DNA of 64,000 nt from NCBI RefSeq assembly GCF_900005615.1, contig NZ_LN832559.1:774837-838836 (forward strand). The letters are read 5' to 3'. The DNA comes from Paracoccus aminovorans. Lineage in GTDB: Bacteria > Pseudomonadota > Alphaproteobacteria > Rhodobacterales > Rhodobacteraceae. Position 1 is the first letter of the stretch. Every line of letters starts with the position of its first letter. The notes beneath the pieces were generated by a model. It did not search any database. It was not told the DNA's origin and was given only the letters and a program-made list of their open reading frames with translations. Shown here piece after piece: positions 55,433 to 62,338 of the stretch. Both the position numbers and the translations under genes were made by a program.

Positions 55433-56218
55433 ATGGCAATGCGGCCTCGCAAGTGGATCGAACGCAAAACCCGCGAACGGGCCCTGCGCCACTGGGCGGA
55501 CCTGGCCGAAACCGCCGAGGCGCTGGGTCCCGGCCGGCTGCGCAGCCTGCGCGACGAGGCGCTGGGCCTGCGCGCCAGCCTCGACCGCTTCCTGATCCGC
55601 GCCGACCGCCGCGCCGTGCGCTCGCGCGCTGCGCTGGACGCGCTGCATCTGCCCGGCGGCACCGACTGGCGCTGGCGGCCGGGTTTCATGGCCGCGCAGA
55701 TCTCGCCCCGCGGCGTGGCGGGGCCCGAGCCGGGCGGCACGCTGGGCGACGGCGCCGCGATCTGGCACGATTGCCCCGAGCGGGCGCTGATCCTGGAACA
55801 GGTCGCCAATCTGGGCGCCACCGACCTGTCGCCCTTCGGCATCCGGCTGGAGGTCTTCGGCTTTTCCGGCAGCTTCCTGTCGCTGTCCATCGACCTGCCG
55901 ACCAGCGCCCTGCAGGGGCTGACGCGCAGCCACGTCCTGCGGCTGGAAACCGGCATCCTGGCCGAGCGGGCGCTGAACGTCTATGCCCGGCTCAACATCG
56001 GCCACGGCCCCAATATCGAAGAGATGACCCTGCAGCTGCACCGGTTCGAGCCCGGCCAGCCCGTCCAGCAGGTGACCGAGTTCGACCTGGCCTATACCCA
56101 GATGAACGAGAAGCGGCTGGAAAAGATCTGGCTGGACCTGATCTTCGAATCGCCGCGGATGAATGCGGTCGAGATCCGCGACCTGTTCTTCTCGCGCCAC
56201 CTGCGGGCCGAACTCTGA
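55433..56218 (+). CDS. Conserved Rhodobacterales protein of unknown function
   Basis: This 261-residue protein has no signal or membrane segment and begins with a basic helix (MAMRPRKWIERKTRERALRH, in part). A globular domain follows with FSGSFLSLSIDLPTSALQGLTRSHVLRLE and LNIGHGPNIEEMTLQLHR, ending in a helix RLEKIWLDLIFESPRMNAVEIRDLFFSRH. The middle looks like a beta-sandwich carrying alternating hydrophobics. I recognise it only as an uncharacterised family of this order. It is followed after 14 bases by a second unknown gene, so the two may act together. Confidence 0.8.
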   Translation: MAMRPRKWIERKTRERALRHWADLAETAEALGPGRLRSLRDEALGLRASLDRFLIRADRRAVRSRAALDALHLPGGTDWRWRPGFMAAQISPRGVAGPEPGGTLGDGAAIWHDCPERALILEQVANLGATDLSPFGIRLEVFGFSGSFLSLSIDLPTSALQGLTRSHVLRLETGILAERALNVYARLNIGHGPNIEEMTLQLHRFEPGQPVQQVTEFDLAYTQMNEKRLEKIWLDLIFESPRMNAVEIRDLFFSRHLRAEL

Positions 56219-56232
56219 AGCGAGGAAGCGAG

Positions 56233-56619
56233 ATGAGCGAATTCGAATCCCTGGGCCTGAAAAGCGGAATCTGGCAGGGCATCCTGCGGCGCGAGACGCC
56301 CCCGGGCCGGCTGCTGCTGGTGCATATGGGCAGCCCCGTCGCCGAGGCCCTGGCCACCGCCGAGCCCGAGGGCGGCTGGCGCGTCGCCGCCGCCATCCCG
56401 CCCGAGCTTCTGTCGGACGGGGTGCAGAGCTTCCTGCTGGTCGAGGACCGGGGCGCCGCGGCCGAGCCTCTGCAGGCCGGCGCCCATTCCCTGGGCAGCC
56501 TGACGCTGATCGCTGGCGCGCTGCTGGACGACGACCTGCTGGCCGAGATGACGCTGATGCGGGCCGAGCTGGAATTGCTGAAAAAGGAACTGCGCCGCCT
56601 GGCTGCCGCGATCGGCTGA
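56233..56619 (+). CDS. Small protein of unknown function with C-terminal coiled coil
   Basis: This 128-residue acidic protein starts SEFESLGLKSGIWQGILRR. It has a beta-rich middle (RLLLVHMGSPVAEAL and GWRVAAAIPPELLSDGVQSFLLVED) and a leucine-rich terminal helix LLAEMTLMRAELELLKKELRRLAAAIG that should form a coiled coil. The 14-base spacing from the preceding unknown gene and the ribosome site GAGGAAGCGAG support an operon. No family name is known to me. Confidence 0.8.
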   Translation: MSEFESLGLKSGIWQGILRRETPPGRLLLVHMGSPVAEALATAEPEGGWRVAAAIPPELLSDGVQSFLLVEDRGAAAEPLQAGAHSLGSLTLIAGALLDDDLLAEMTLMRAELELLKKELRRLAAAIG

Positions 56620-56623
56620 GGCC

Positions 56624-57346
56624 TTAGTCGTCGCGGGTCCAGTAGCCGTAACCCTCCAGTTCGGCAAAGCCCAAGCGGTCGTAAAGCGCGCGCGCGCCGG
56701 TATTCGCCCGGGTGACCGCCAGCGCCAGCCGGGTCGCCCCCTGCTCCTGCCCCCATTGCGCCGCCCGGCGCAGCAGCCAGCCCGCCACGCCCAGCCGGCG
56801 CAGCGCCGGCACCACCTCGATGGCGTGGATCATGGCGACCGGCCCGTCCACCGCCACGAAGGCGGCCCCGGCGGCGCGGTCCTGCACCCGGCCCAGCAGC
56901 GCGGTCTTGGGCTGGCGCACCCGCGCCATCGCCGCCTGCCGGCCGGGGCTGACATTGCCCGCCGCCCAGATCTCGCGCTGGACCGCCAGCGGCGACCAGA
57001 TGTCGAACGTGCTCAGTCGCGGCAGCGGCTCGGCCGCCAGCGCGGCGCAATCGGCGGCCATGACCACGGTCGGGCGGTCGTGCCGGAAGCCGCGCGCCGC
57101 CAGCGCCTCCTGCAGCGCCGCATCGGTTTCGGCCACGCGGAACATCGCCGGCTCGTTCCAGCGGCGCTGGATCTCGGCAACCTCGGCGATGGCATCCGCG
57201 TCCCAGCCCGGCGCCACGGCCCGGGCCGAGCTGACCCGGCTGCCGCCCCCGGCGCCGCGGCCGACGCGGAACCCGCCCACACCGGCATAATCGGCCGCGG
57301 GCCAGGTGCTCTCGAAGGCGCGGGCGATTTCGGTATCGGCGATCAT
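56624..57346 (-). CDS. GNAT-family N-acetyltransferase
   Basis: This 240-residue protein has a GNAT domain in its C-terminal half. The acetyl-CoA loop is VVPALRRLGVAGWLLRRAAQWG (about residues 178-199), and the final motif ALAVTRANTGARALYDRLGFAELEGYGYW is typical. The N-terminal half carries a degenerate second GNAT-like fold. The substrate is unknown. Its ATG overlaps the stop of the CinA-like gene by 4 bases, so they form a two-gene operon. Confidence 0.87.
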   Translation of the reverse strand: MIADTEIARAFESTWPAADYAGVGGFRVGRGAGGGSRVSSARAVAPGWDADAIAEVAEIQRRWNEPAMFRVAETDAALQEALAARGFRHDRPTVVMAADCAALAAEPLPRLSTFDIWSPLAVQREIWAAGNVSPGRQAAMARVRQPKTALLGRVQDRAAGAAFVAVDGPVAMIHAIEVVPALRRLGVAGWLLRRAAQWGQEQGATRLALAVTRANTGARALYDRLGFAELEGYGYWTRDD

Positions 57347-58083
57347 AGGGCCAGCCTTTCGCGCAGCAGGGTCATGGCATCGGCGACGCGCCGGGCGTCG
57401 AGGCCGCGGATCACCAGGCTGGTGCCGTAGCGCTGGCCGCGTTGGAACGGATAGGACCCCAGCGACAGGTCGGGGAAGGCGTCGGCCACCGCCCGCAGCT
57501 CGTCCGCCACATCGGATTCCGGGCGCAGCACCTCCAGCGCCTCGCTGACCGAGGGACGGCCGGTCGGCAGCTTGTCCACGATGGCCTCGACCATGGCCCG
57601 GAACACCTCGGGCACGCCGGCCATGACATGGGTGTTGCCGATGCGAAAGCCGGGCGCGGCGGAATGGGCGTTGGGGATCAGTGCCGCGCCCAGCGGGATG
57701 CGGGCCATGCGCAGCCGGTTGCCGGTGACCTCGACCCCGCGCGCCTCCCAGCGCTCGACCATGACGCGGCGGGCCTCCTCGTTGATCTCGATGCCGACGC
57801 CAAAGGCATCCGCCACCGCGTCGGCGGTGATGTCGTCATGCGTCGGGCCGATGCCGCCACTGGTGAAGAGCATGTCCCAGGCCCCGCCCAACGCCTTGTC
57901 CAGCGCCCGGATCGAGGCCACGATCTGGTCGTGGTCGTCGCCGACGATGCGCACCTCGCGCAGGTCGACGCCGATGCTGTTCAGCACCTGCGACAGGTAA
58001 TGGGCGTTGCCCTCGCGCGTGCGGCCGGACAGGATCTCGTCCCCGATGACCAGGATGGCGGCGGTGGGATTGTCGGATTGCAT
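57343..58083 (-). CDS. Molybdopterin-binding / CinA-N-terminal-like protein
   Basis: This 246-residue protein consists of a MoaB/Mog fold: ILVIGDEILSGRTREGNAHYLSQ at the start and FTSGGIGPTHDDITADAVADAFG in the middle, both diagnostic of the CinA N-terminal (COG1058) domain. The C-terminal deamidase domain of full CinA is absent. Related short proteins are nucleotide or ADP-ribose pyrophosphatases. Start ATG 58083 has AGGA. It is divergent from map with 108 bases between. Confidence 0.87.
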   Translation of the reverse strand: MQSDNPTAAILVIGDEILSGRTREGNAHYLSQVLNSIGVDLREVRIVGDDHDQIVASIRALDKALGGAWDMLFTSGGIGPTHDDITADAVADAFGVGIEINEEARRVMVERWEARGVEVTGNRLRMARIPLGAALIPNAHSAAPGFRIGNTHVMAGVPEVFRAMVEAIVDKLPTGRPSVSEALEVLRPESDVADELRAVADAFPDLSLGSYPFQRGQRYGTSLVIRGLDARRVADAMTLLRERLAL

Positions 58084-58191
58084 CTCGCGTTCCTCGCGTT
58101 TCGGCTGTCGGGAAATGTATAGGTCCGCGCACGGGGCTGGAACAAGTGGCGCCTTGGGACTATCTGTGGGGCAGCACAGGACGAGGACGCC

Positions 58192-58995
58192 ATGAACGAC
58201 GCACGCCAGACCCGCGAGGGGATCCGCATCCACGACCAGCAGGATTTCGCCGGCATGCATGCGGCGGGCCGGATCGCGGCGCAGATCCTGGACGAGGTCG
58301 GCCCGCTGGTCCAGCCCGGCACCACCACCGCCGCGCTGGACGACTTCATCCGCAACCGCGTGACCGAGCTCGGCACGGTCAGCGCCACCATCGGCTATCG
58401 CGGCTACCAGCACGCCAGCTGCATCAGCGTGAACCACGTCGTCTGCCACGGCATCCCCGGCGACAAGATCCTGGCCGATGGCGACATCCTGAACATCGAC
58501 GTGACGGTGATCCTGGACGGCTGGTACGGCGACAGCTCGCGCATGTATGTCGCGGGCAAGCCCAGCGTGAAGGCCAAGCGCCTGATCCAGGTCACCCATG
58601 ACAGCCTGATGAAGGGCATCGAGGCCGTCCGCCCCGGCGCCACTTTCGGCGACATCGGCTGGGCGATCCAGTCCTATGTCGAATCGAACCGCATGTCGGT
58701 GGTGCGCGACTTCTGCGGCCACGGCCTGGGCCGCACCTTCCACGCGCCGCCGAACGTGCTGCACTTCGGCCGCCCCGGCAAGGGCCCGGTGCTGGAAGAG
58801 GGCATGTTCTTCACCATCGAGCCCATGGTGAACCTGGGCCGCCCCGAGACCAAGATCCTGGCCGACGACTGGACCGCGGTCACCCGCGACAAGTTGCTCT
58901 CGGCCCAGTTCGAGCATTCGATCGGCGTCACCGCCAGCGGGGCCGAGATCTTTACCCTGTCCCCGGCCAACCTGTTCTTCCCCGGCTTCGACTGA
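58192..58995 (+). CDS. map: Methionine aminopeptidase, type I
   Basis: This 267-residue metalloprotease removes the initiator methionine from nascent proteins. The dinuclear metal site is formed by residues in LNIDVTVILDGWYGD, GHGLGRTFH, TIEPMV and QFEHSIGVT, all conserved. The family-wide YRGYQHASCISVNHVVCHGIP is present. The ribosome site is GGACGAGGACGCC. It is monocistronic, with the palindromic repeat element just after the stop. Confidence 0.96.
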   Translation: MNDARQTREGIRIHDQQDFAGMHAAGRIAAQILDEVGPLVQPGTTTAALDDFIRNRVTELGTVSATIGYRGYQHASCISVNHVVCHGIPGDKILADGDILNIDVTVILDGWYGDSSRMYVAGKPSVKAKRLIQVTHDSLMKGIEAVRPGATFGDIGWAIQSYVESNRMSVVRDFCGHGLGRTFHAPPNVLHFGRPGKGPVLEEGMFFTIEPMVNLGRPETKILADDWTAVTRDKLLSAQFEHSIGVTASGAEIFTLSPANLFFPGFD

Positions 58996-59021
58996 GACGA
59001 GGCGGGCCGGTGCGGCCTTGG

Positions 59022-59096
59022 CTTCTTTGCTCCTCAAATACCCCATACGGCAGTGCAACCGTCGCTGTTGCATGGGGTATTTGCGGAGCGCAGAAG
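59022..59096. repeat. Dispersed palindromic element, inverted pair (copy 3)
   Basis: Two 25-base arms (59022-59046 and 59072-59096) are inverted copies with 22 of 25 matches. Each reads ATGGGGTATTTG, then GGAGC, then AGAAG. The shared core GGGGTATTT...AAGAAG ties it to the elements near 14.4 and 51.1 kb. It lies between convergent map and the LacI-type regulator and could end both transcripts. Confidence 0.75.
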
Positions 59097-59177
59097 CATA
59101 TTGCGTGGGTGCCCAGGCCTGCGCCCGTTTTCGCCCTCTTTCAGCTATCCCGGCAACGCGGCGCGCGGGTAGCAGCC

Positions 59178-60197
59178 TCAACGCTTGCGGATGGTCTCGC
59201 CGGGCATGATCGTCGGCGCCAGCGCGATGACGCCGCTTTCGGGCCTCGGCTCCTTGCCGGCGACGATGCGGGCGGCGCGTCGGCCGATGTCGATGCGCCG
59301 TGCATCGGTGGTGGTCAGCCGCATCGGCAGCCCGTCCAGCAATTCGACGCCGTTGAACCCGGCCAGGCCCAGCTTGCCGGGAATGTCATAGCCCTTCTCG
59401 AGGCACCACAGGAGGCCGCCGGCGCCGATCATGTCGTTGGAGAAATACAGGAAATCCAGACCCGGTTCGCGCGTCAGGATGCGCTCGGTCAACTCGCGGC
59501 CCTTATGCAGGGACGAGCCGCCCTGATAGTATTCCCGGGCCGCCAGTTGCACCCCTTCCTGGGCGAGCCGTTCCTCGAAGCCGGCCAGGCGTTTGCGGGC
59601 ACGATGGTCCTCGGGCATATGCGTGCCGATGAAGCCGATGCGGCGATAGCCTGCCGCCAGGATTTCCCCGGCCATCTCGGCCCCCGCCCGGCGCTGCGAT
59701 ATTCCGACTGCCGTATCGATGGGTTCGCCGTCCACGTCCATGATCTCGACCACCGGCAGTCCGGCATTGTCCAGCATGGCCCGCGCGGCCCGGCTGTGCT
59801 CGAGCCCGGCCAGGATCACGCCCGAAGGCCGCCAGCTCAGCATGTCGTAAAGCACGGAATCCTCGCGCGAGGGGCTGTAGTTGGTCACCCCCACGACCGG
59901 CTGCAGGCCGGTGTCGTCGAGTTCGGCCGAGATGCCGCCCAAAACGTCGGGAAACACCATGTTCGAGAGTGAGGGGATGACCACGGCGACCAGATTGACG
60001 CGCTGGCTGGCCAGGCCGCCGGCGATCTTGTTGGGAACGTAACCGAGGGTGCGGGCGGCGGTCAGCACCTTCTCGCGCGTGGCGGCCGAGACGTCGCCGC
60101 GATTGCGCAGCACGCGGCTGACCGTCATTTCCGAAACGCCCGAGGCTTCGGACACGTCGCGCAGGGTCAGGGGACGGCGGGGTCGCTTCGTATTCAT
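59178..60197 (-). CDS. LacI-family transcriptional regulator, GntR (gluconate) type
   Basis: This 339-residue repressor has an N-terminal helix-turn-helix (TLRDVSEASGVSEMTVSRVLRN, about 10-31) and the hinge helix NKIAGGLASQRVNLV. A periplasmic-binding-type effector domain follows. The protein resembles the gluconate repressors (GntR/IdnR branch) of the family ('MVFPDVLGGISAEL', 'FLYFSNDMIGAGGLLWCLEKG'). The effector is probably a sugar acid, but no target operon is in the window. A GntR-like operator half-site pair lies 22 bases upstream of the start, suggesting autorepression. Confidence 0.88.
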   Translation of the reverse strand: MNTKRPRRPLTLRDVSEASGVSEMTVSRVLRNRGDVSAATREKVLTAARTLGYVPNKIAGGLASQRVNLVAVVIPSLSNMVFPDVLGGISAELDDTGLQPVVGVTNYSPSREDSVLYDMLSWRPSGVILAGLEHSRAARAMLDNAGLPVVEIMDVDGEPIDTAVGISQRRAGAEMAGEILAAGYRRIGFIGTHMPEDHRARKRLAGFEERLAQEGVQLAAREYYQGGSSLHKGRELTERILTREPGLDFLYFSNDMIGAGGLLWCLEKGYDIPGKLGLAGFNGVELLDGLPMRLTTTDARRIDIGRRAARIVAGKEPRPESGVIALAPTIMPGETIRKR

Positions 60198-60218
60198 GGC
60201 AATTACCGGAACGCAATC

Positions 60219-60234
60219 ATGTTACCGTTATCGT
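60219..60234. promoter_or_regulatory. Candidate operator of the LacI/GntR-type regulator
   Basis: ATGTTACCGTTATCGT is close to the known GntR consensus ATGTTA-N4-TAACAT. The left half-site is perfect and the right half matches at four of six positions. It lies just upstream of the regulator gene, where binding would block its promoter. This is inference from consensus only. Confidence 0.45.
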
Positions 60235-60292
60235 GTCCGGAGGGCGACGGCAACCTTGCCATTTCCGTGATCTGCGGGCAAAAGAACCCGGC

Positions 60293-60369
60293 GGCCCCGT
60301 GGCTCAACTGGATAGAGCAGCCCCCTCCTAAGGGGCAGGTTGCAGGTTCAAGTCCTGCCGGGGTCACCA
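60293..60369 (+). tRNA. tRNA-Arg (anticodon CCT)
   Basis: A complete cloverleaf is present: acceptor GGCCCCG/CGGGGTC, D-stem GCTC/GAGC, anticodon stem GCCCC/GGGGC with loop CTCCTAA (anticodon CCT, reads AGG), T-arm GCAGG-TTCAAGT-CCTGC and encoded CCA. An integrase remnant begins 24 bases further on and reads toward it, which makes the tRNA 3' end the likely attachment site. Confidence 0.97.
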
Positions 60370-60393
60370 TCCCATGAAAATAGTGTTGTATAA

Positions 60394-60700
60394 TCAGGCA
60401 TTAGCGCCTCGGTTTCCATTCTGGGTCTTGCTGGTTTCCAATTTCTGTTCCTGATCCGTGCTGGACAGGATGCGCTTGCGGTCTGCCGCTTTGCTGTATC
60501 GCTGGACCTCGGACAGGCTCTCATGGCCGGTCCAAGCGGCGATCTGGTGCGCTGTTGCGCCCGCTTCGGCCAGCGCCATGGCGCGGGACTTCCTCAGCCC
60601 GTGAGCGGACTTTCCGGCGATGCCAGCGGCCACCGCTGCCTCGGCGAACCAACTGCTGAACGCCTTTTCCGAGCGCGGCTTGCCGTGCGTCGTGACCACC
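60394..60700 (-). pseudogene. Tyrosine integrase, C-terminal fragment
   Basis: On the minus strand about 100 codons match the catalytic end of phage tyrosine recombinases: HGKPRSEKAFSSWFAEAA, then AHGLRKSRAMALAEAG (H-x-L-R), WTGHESLSEVQRY (G-H and the catalytic Tyr) and a short tail. The N-terminal two-thirds are missing. Upstream of about 60700 the sequence switches to an unrelated phage gene on the opposite strand. Its end faces tRNA-Arg, as for an integrase beside its attachment site. Confidence 0.8.
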
Positions 60701-60916
60701 CGCGGCATCAAGGTCGTGACCGAGGATGGGCGCGAAAGCGAGCTGGTGCAGACGGGCGGCGATCTATACGATGAAATTCCGCTCTGGACCGGCATGGATG
60801 AGCTGACTGTCCCTGCGCAGTGGAACCGTGACGGCACCGTGACGCTGAGGCAGGATTACCCGCTGCCTATGACGGTCCTCGGTATCGCCATCGGCATCAG
60901 TATCGGGCGGAATTGA
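60701..60916 (+). pseudogene. Phage structural gene, C-terminal fragment
   Basis: About 70 codons are open on the plus strand (RGIKVVTEDGRESELV..., ending ...LGIAIGISIGRN). The first part of the apparent ORF (60620-60700) is only antisense of the integrase, so this is a C-terminal remnant. I cannot name the family. Its stop overlaps the ATG of the Gp13-like gene (TGATG), the tight packing expected in a phage morphogenesis operon. Confidence 0.6.
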
Positions 60917-61380
60917 TGCGGGTCACGGTCGGTCCCGTCACGCCGGAAGTTGTCACCGAACTGTTGCCGCGCCTGCGGCCTGTGGATCGGTTGGAGCTGG
61001 ATTGCATGGCTATGGGCGAGACCGAGGCCGATCTGCGGTCCATGGTTTCCCGCGCGCGGCGCTGCCGGGCGGCATACATCGACGGCGAGCTGGTCTGTAT
61101 CTTCGGGGTGAGCGCGTCCACGATGCTTGCCGATGTCGGATGCCCCTGGGCGCTGATGACGCGGGCGGTGGATCGGCGCGAGTTCCGGCGCGAGTTCATC
61201 GCCGATTCCCGCGTCGGGCTGGAGTGGCTGGGGCAGGATTTCCGGCGGCTGTGGAACCTTGTGGCGGAGGAAAACGCCGTCGCGATTCGCTGGCTGCGCT
61301 GGCTCGGGTTCCGCTTCGACGGGCGCGCCGTGGATCTGCGGGGACATCGGTTCCTGCACTTTGACAAGGAGATTGCCTGA
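60916..61380 (+). CDS. Phage Gp13-like protein (DUF2833, internal virion protein family)
   Basis: This 154-residue protein carries the acetyltransferase-like pattern of the phage Gp13/DUF2833 family: AAYIDGELVCIFGVSA, GCPWALMT, then LWNLVAEENAVAIRWLRWLGFRF and a final LRGHRFLHF. In T7-like phages the homologue is an assembly protein for the internal core. It appears full length and undamaged amid broken neighbours. Its start overlaps the preceding fragment's stop by one base. Confidence 0.75.
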   Translation: MRVTVGPVTPEVVTELLPRLRPVDRLELDCMAMGETEADLRSMVSRARRCRAAYIDGELVCIFGVSASTMLADVGCPWALMTRAVDRREFRREFIADSRVGLEWLGQDFRRLWNLVAEENAVAIRWLRWLGFRFDGRAVDLRGHRFLHFDKEIA

Positions 61381-61382
61381 GG

Positions 61383-61547
61383 TCAGGCAAAGTTGAGCCG
61401 AGCAAAGTCACCATAATAGCGCCGCGCAGCAATGTCGCGGGCCTTTGCGGCCTCGATTTCATCGGAAAAACTCCCGATGGAGATGGCCTTTCCGCCGACA
61501 CGAACCTGAGCGCGCCACTTTCCGAGTCTCTCTTGCCAAACCGTCAC
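61383..61547 (-). pseudogene. AP2-domain fragment (from a phage-type HNH endonuclease)
   Basis: Fifty-four codons on the minus strand read RLGKWRAQVRVGGKAISIG, then FSDEIEAAKARDIAARRYYGDFARLNF. This is the AP2/ERF fold as found at the C-terminus of phage HNH homing endonucleases. A TAG lies just before it in frame, and no HNH part is present. The first possible start is a GTG at 61547. It abuts the tail-tube fragment at a CTAG (61551-61554) that is a stop on both strands. Confidence 0.7.
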
Positions 61548-61554
61548 CGCCTAG

Positions 61555-61824
61555 ACCCAGATCTACGGCATCGAGGAACTGAATACCCCCGAGCGGACGC
61601 CCGATGATATCGACGTGACACACATGCAGTCGCCGGGGCGAAACCGCGAGACGATTCCGGGCCTGATGTCGGCTGCGGATTGGTCGCAGGATCTGCAATA
61701 CTGGCTGACGCACGCATCGCAGGTGATGCTGGACGATCTGGCGACCCTGACCGAGATCGGTGAGAAGGAAGACGTGCTGGTCGAGTTCAATGTCGGCGGC
61801 CTTCGGCGCACCCCGCAAGTCTAG
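61555..61824 (+). pseudogene. Phage tail-tube-like protein, internal fragment
   Basis: Open plus-strand codons read IYGIEELNTPERTPDDIDVTHMQSPGRNRETIPGLMSAADWS and so on (in segments), the 'vTHm.SPgr..e.ipGl.da...' pattern of lambda-like tail-tube proteins. The N-terminus is missing. After VEFNVGG (about 61800) the frame leaves phage-like sequence and runs to a stop at 61824, because the DNA there now belongs to the hydrolase fragment in another frame. Confidence 0.65.
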
Positions 61825-62270
61825 GTGGATATGCGGCTCTTTACTTCGGGAGCGCCATCGGATCGCAGATCGTTGCGGCAAGCCCAAGACTCAGTAACCA
61901 TCCGATTTTGAGAGGGCATTTTGGAAAAACTGTTTCCCTAAGAGAGGATGGCCGACCGCGAGAATTCTCCCATGACGAACGTCTTACCTGCATCGATCCG
62001 TCAATTATTCCGTCCATAATATACGATCCGTTGATTATTCAGGATTCTCGCTTTCTGTTTCAATACGCCGGACCTTGCTACAAGAAATTGGCATTGTCCG
62101 CCCTTCCAGGGGCAGGGCATACTGTTCTTGAAACGATGCGACAGGCGGGCGTTCTATCTTTGGTTATGCCCCGTATGGTGACCGGGGCTATGCCGCGCAT
62201 AAAGCCGTGGATTTATAAAAGGGTGTTGGATCATATTTCTTCAAACATCGCTGAGGCACGAGTCGGTTAG
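61815..62270 (+). pseudogene. Alpha/beta-hydrolase, truncated second copy (copy B)
   Basis: Reading plus strand from 61815 gives ASLGGYAALYFGSAIGSQIVAASP, later YDPLIIQDSRFLFQYAG and PGAGHTVLETM. These line up with residues 93-190 of the intact hydrolase at 43674-44588 (ASLGGYCALYYGGVIDARILAAAP, FDPERRQDHFLV, PFAGHTVLLTL). The first 92 residues are missing, replaced by the phage tail fragment, so it cannot make an intact enzyme. It ends 68 bases from the end of a convergent glycosyltransferase, the same arrangement as copy A. Confidence 0.75.
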
Positions 62271-62338
62271 CGTTCTGCGGCATGGCACGCACTGGATCGT
62301 GAGATTCTCGTCACATCTCGCGCGGCTGTTTACTGAGC

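Noticed and set aside
57347..59181. 612-codon ORF fusing the CinA-like protein to a long N-terminal part
   Set aside because: The added part is antisense to map; the MoaB-like fold begins a few residues after ATG 58083.
60620..60916. 98-codon ORF taken as an intact phage gene
   Set aside because: Its first 27 codons are antisense of the integrase remnant; only the part after about 60701 is phage-like, so it is a fragment.
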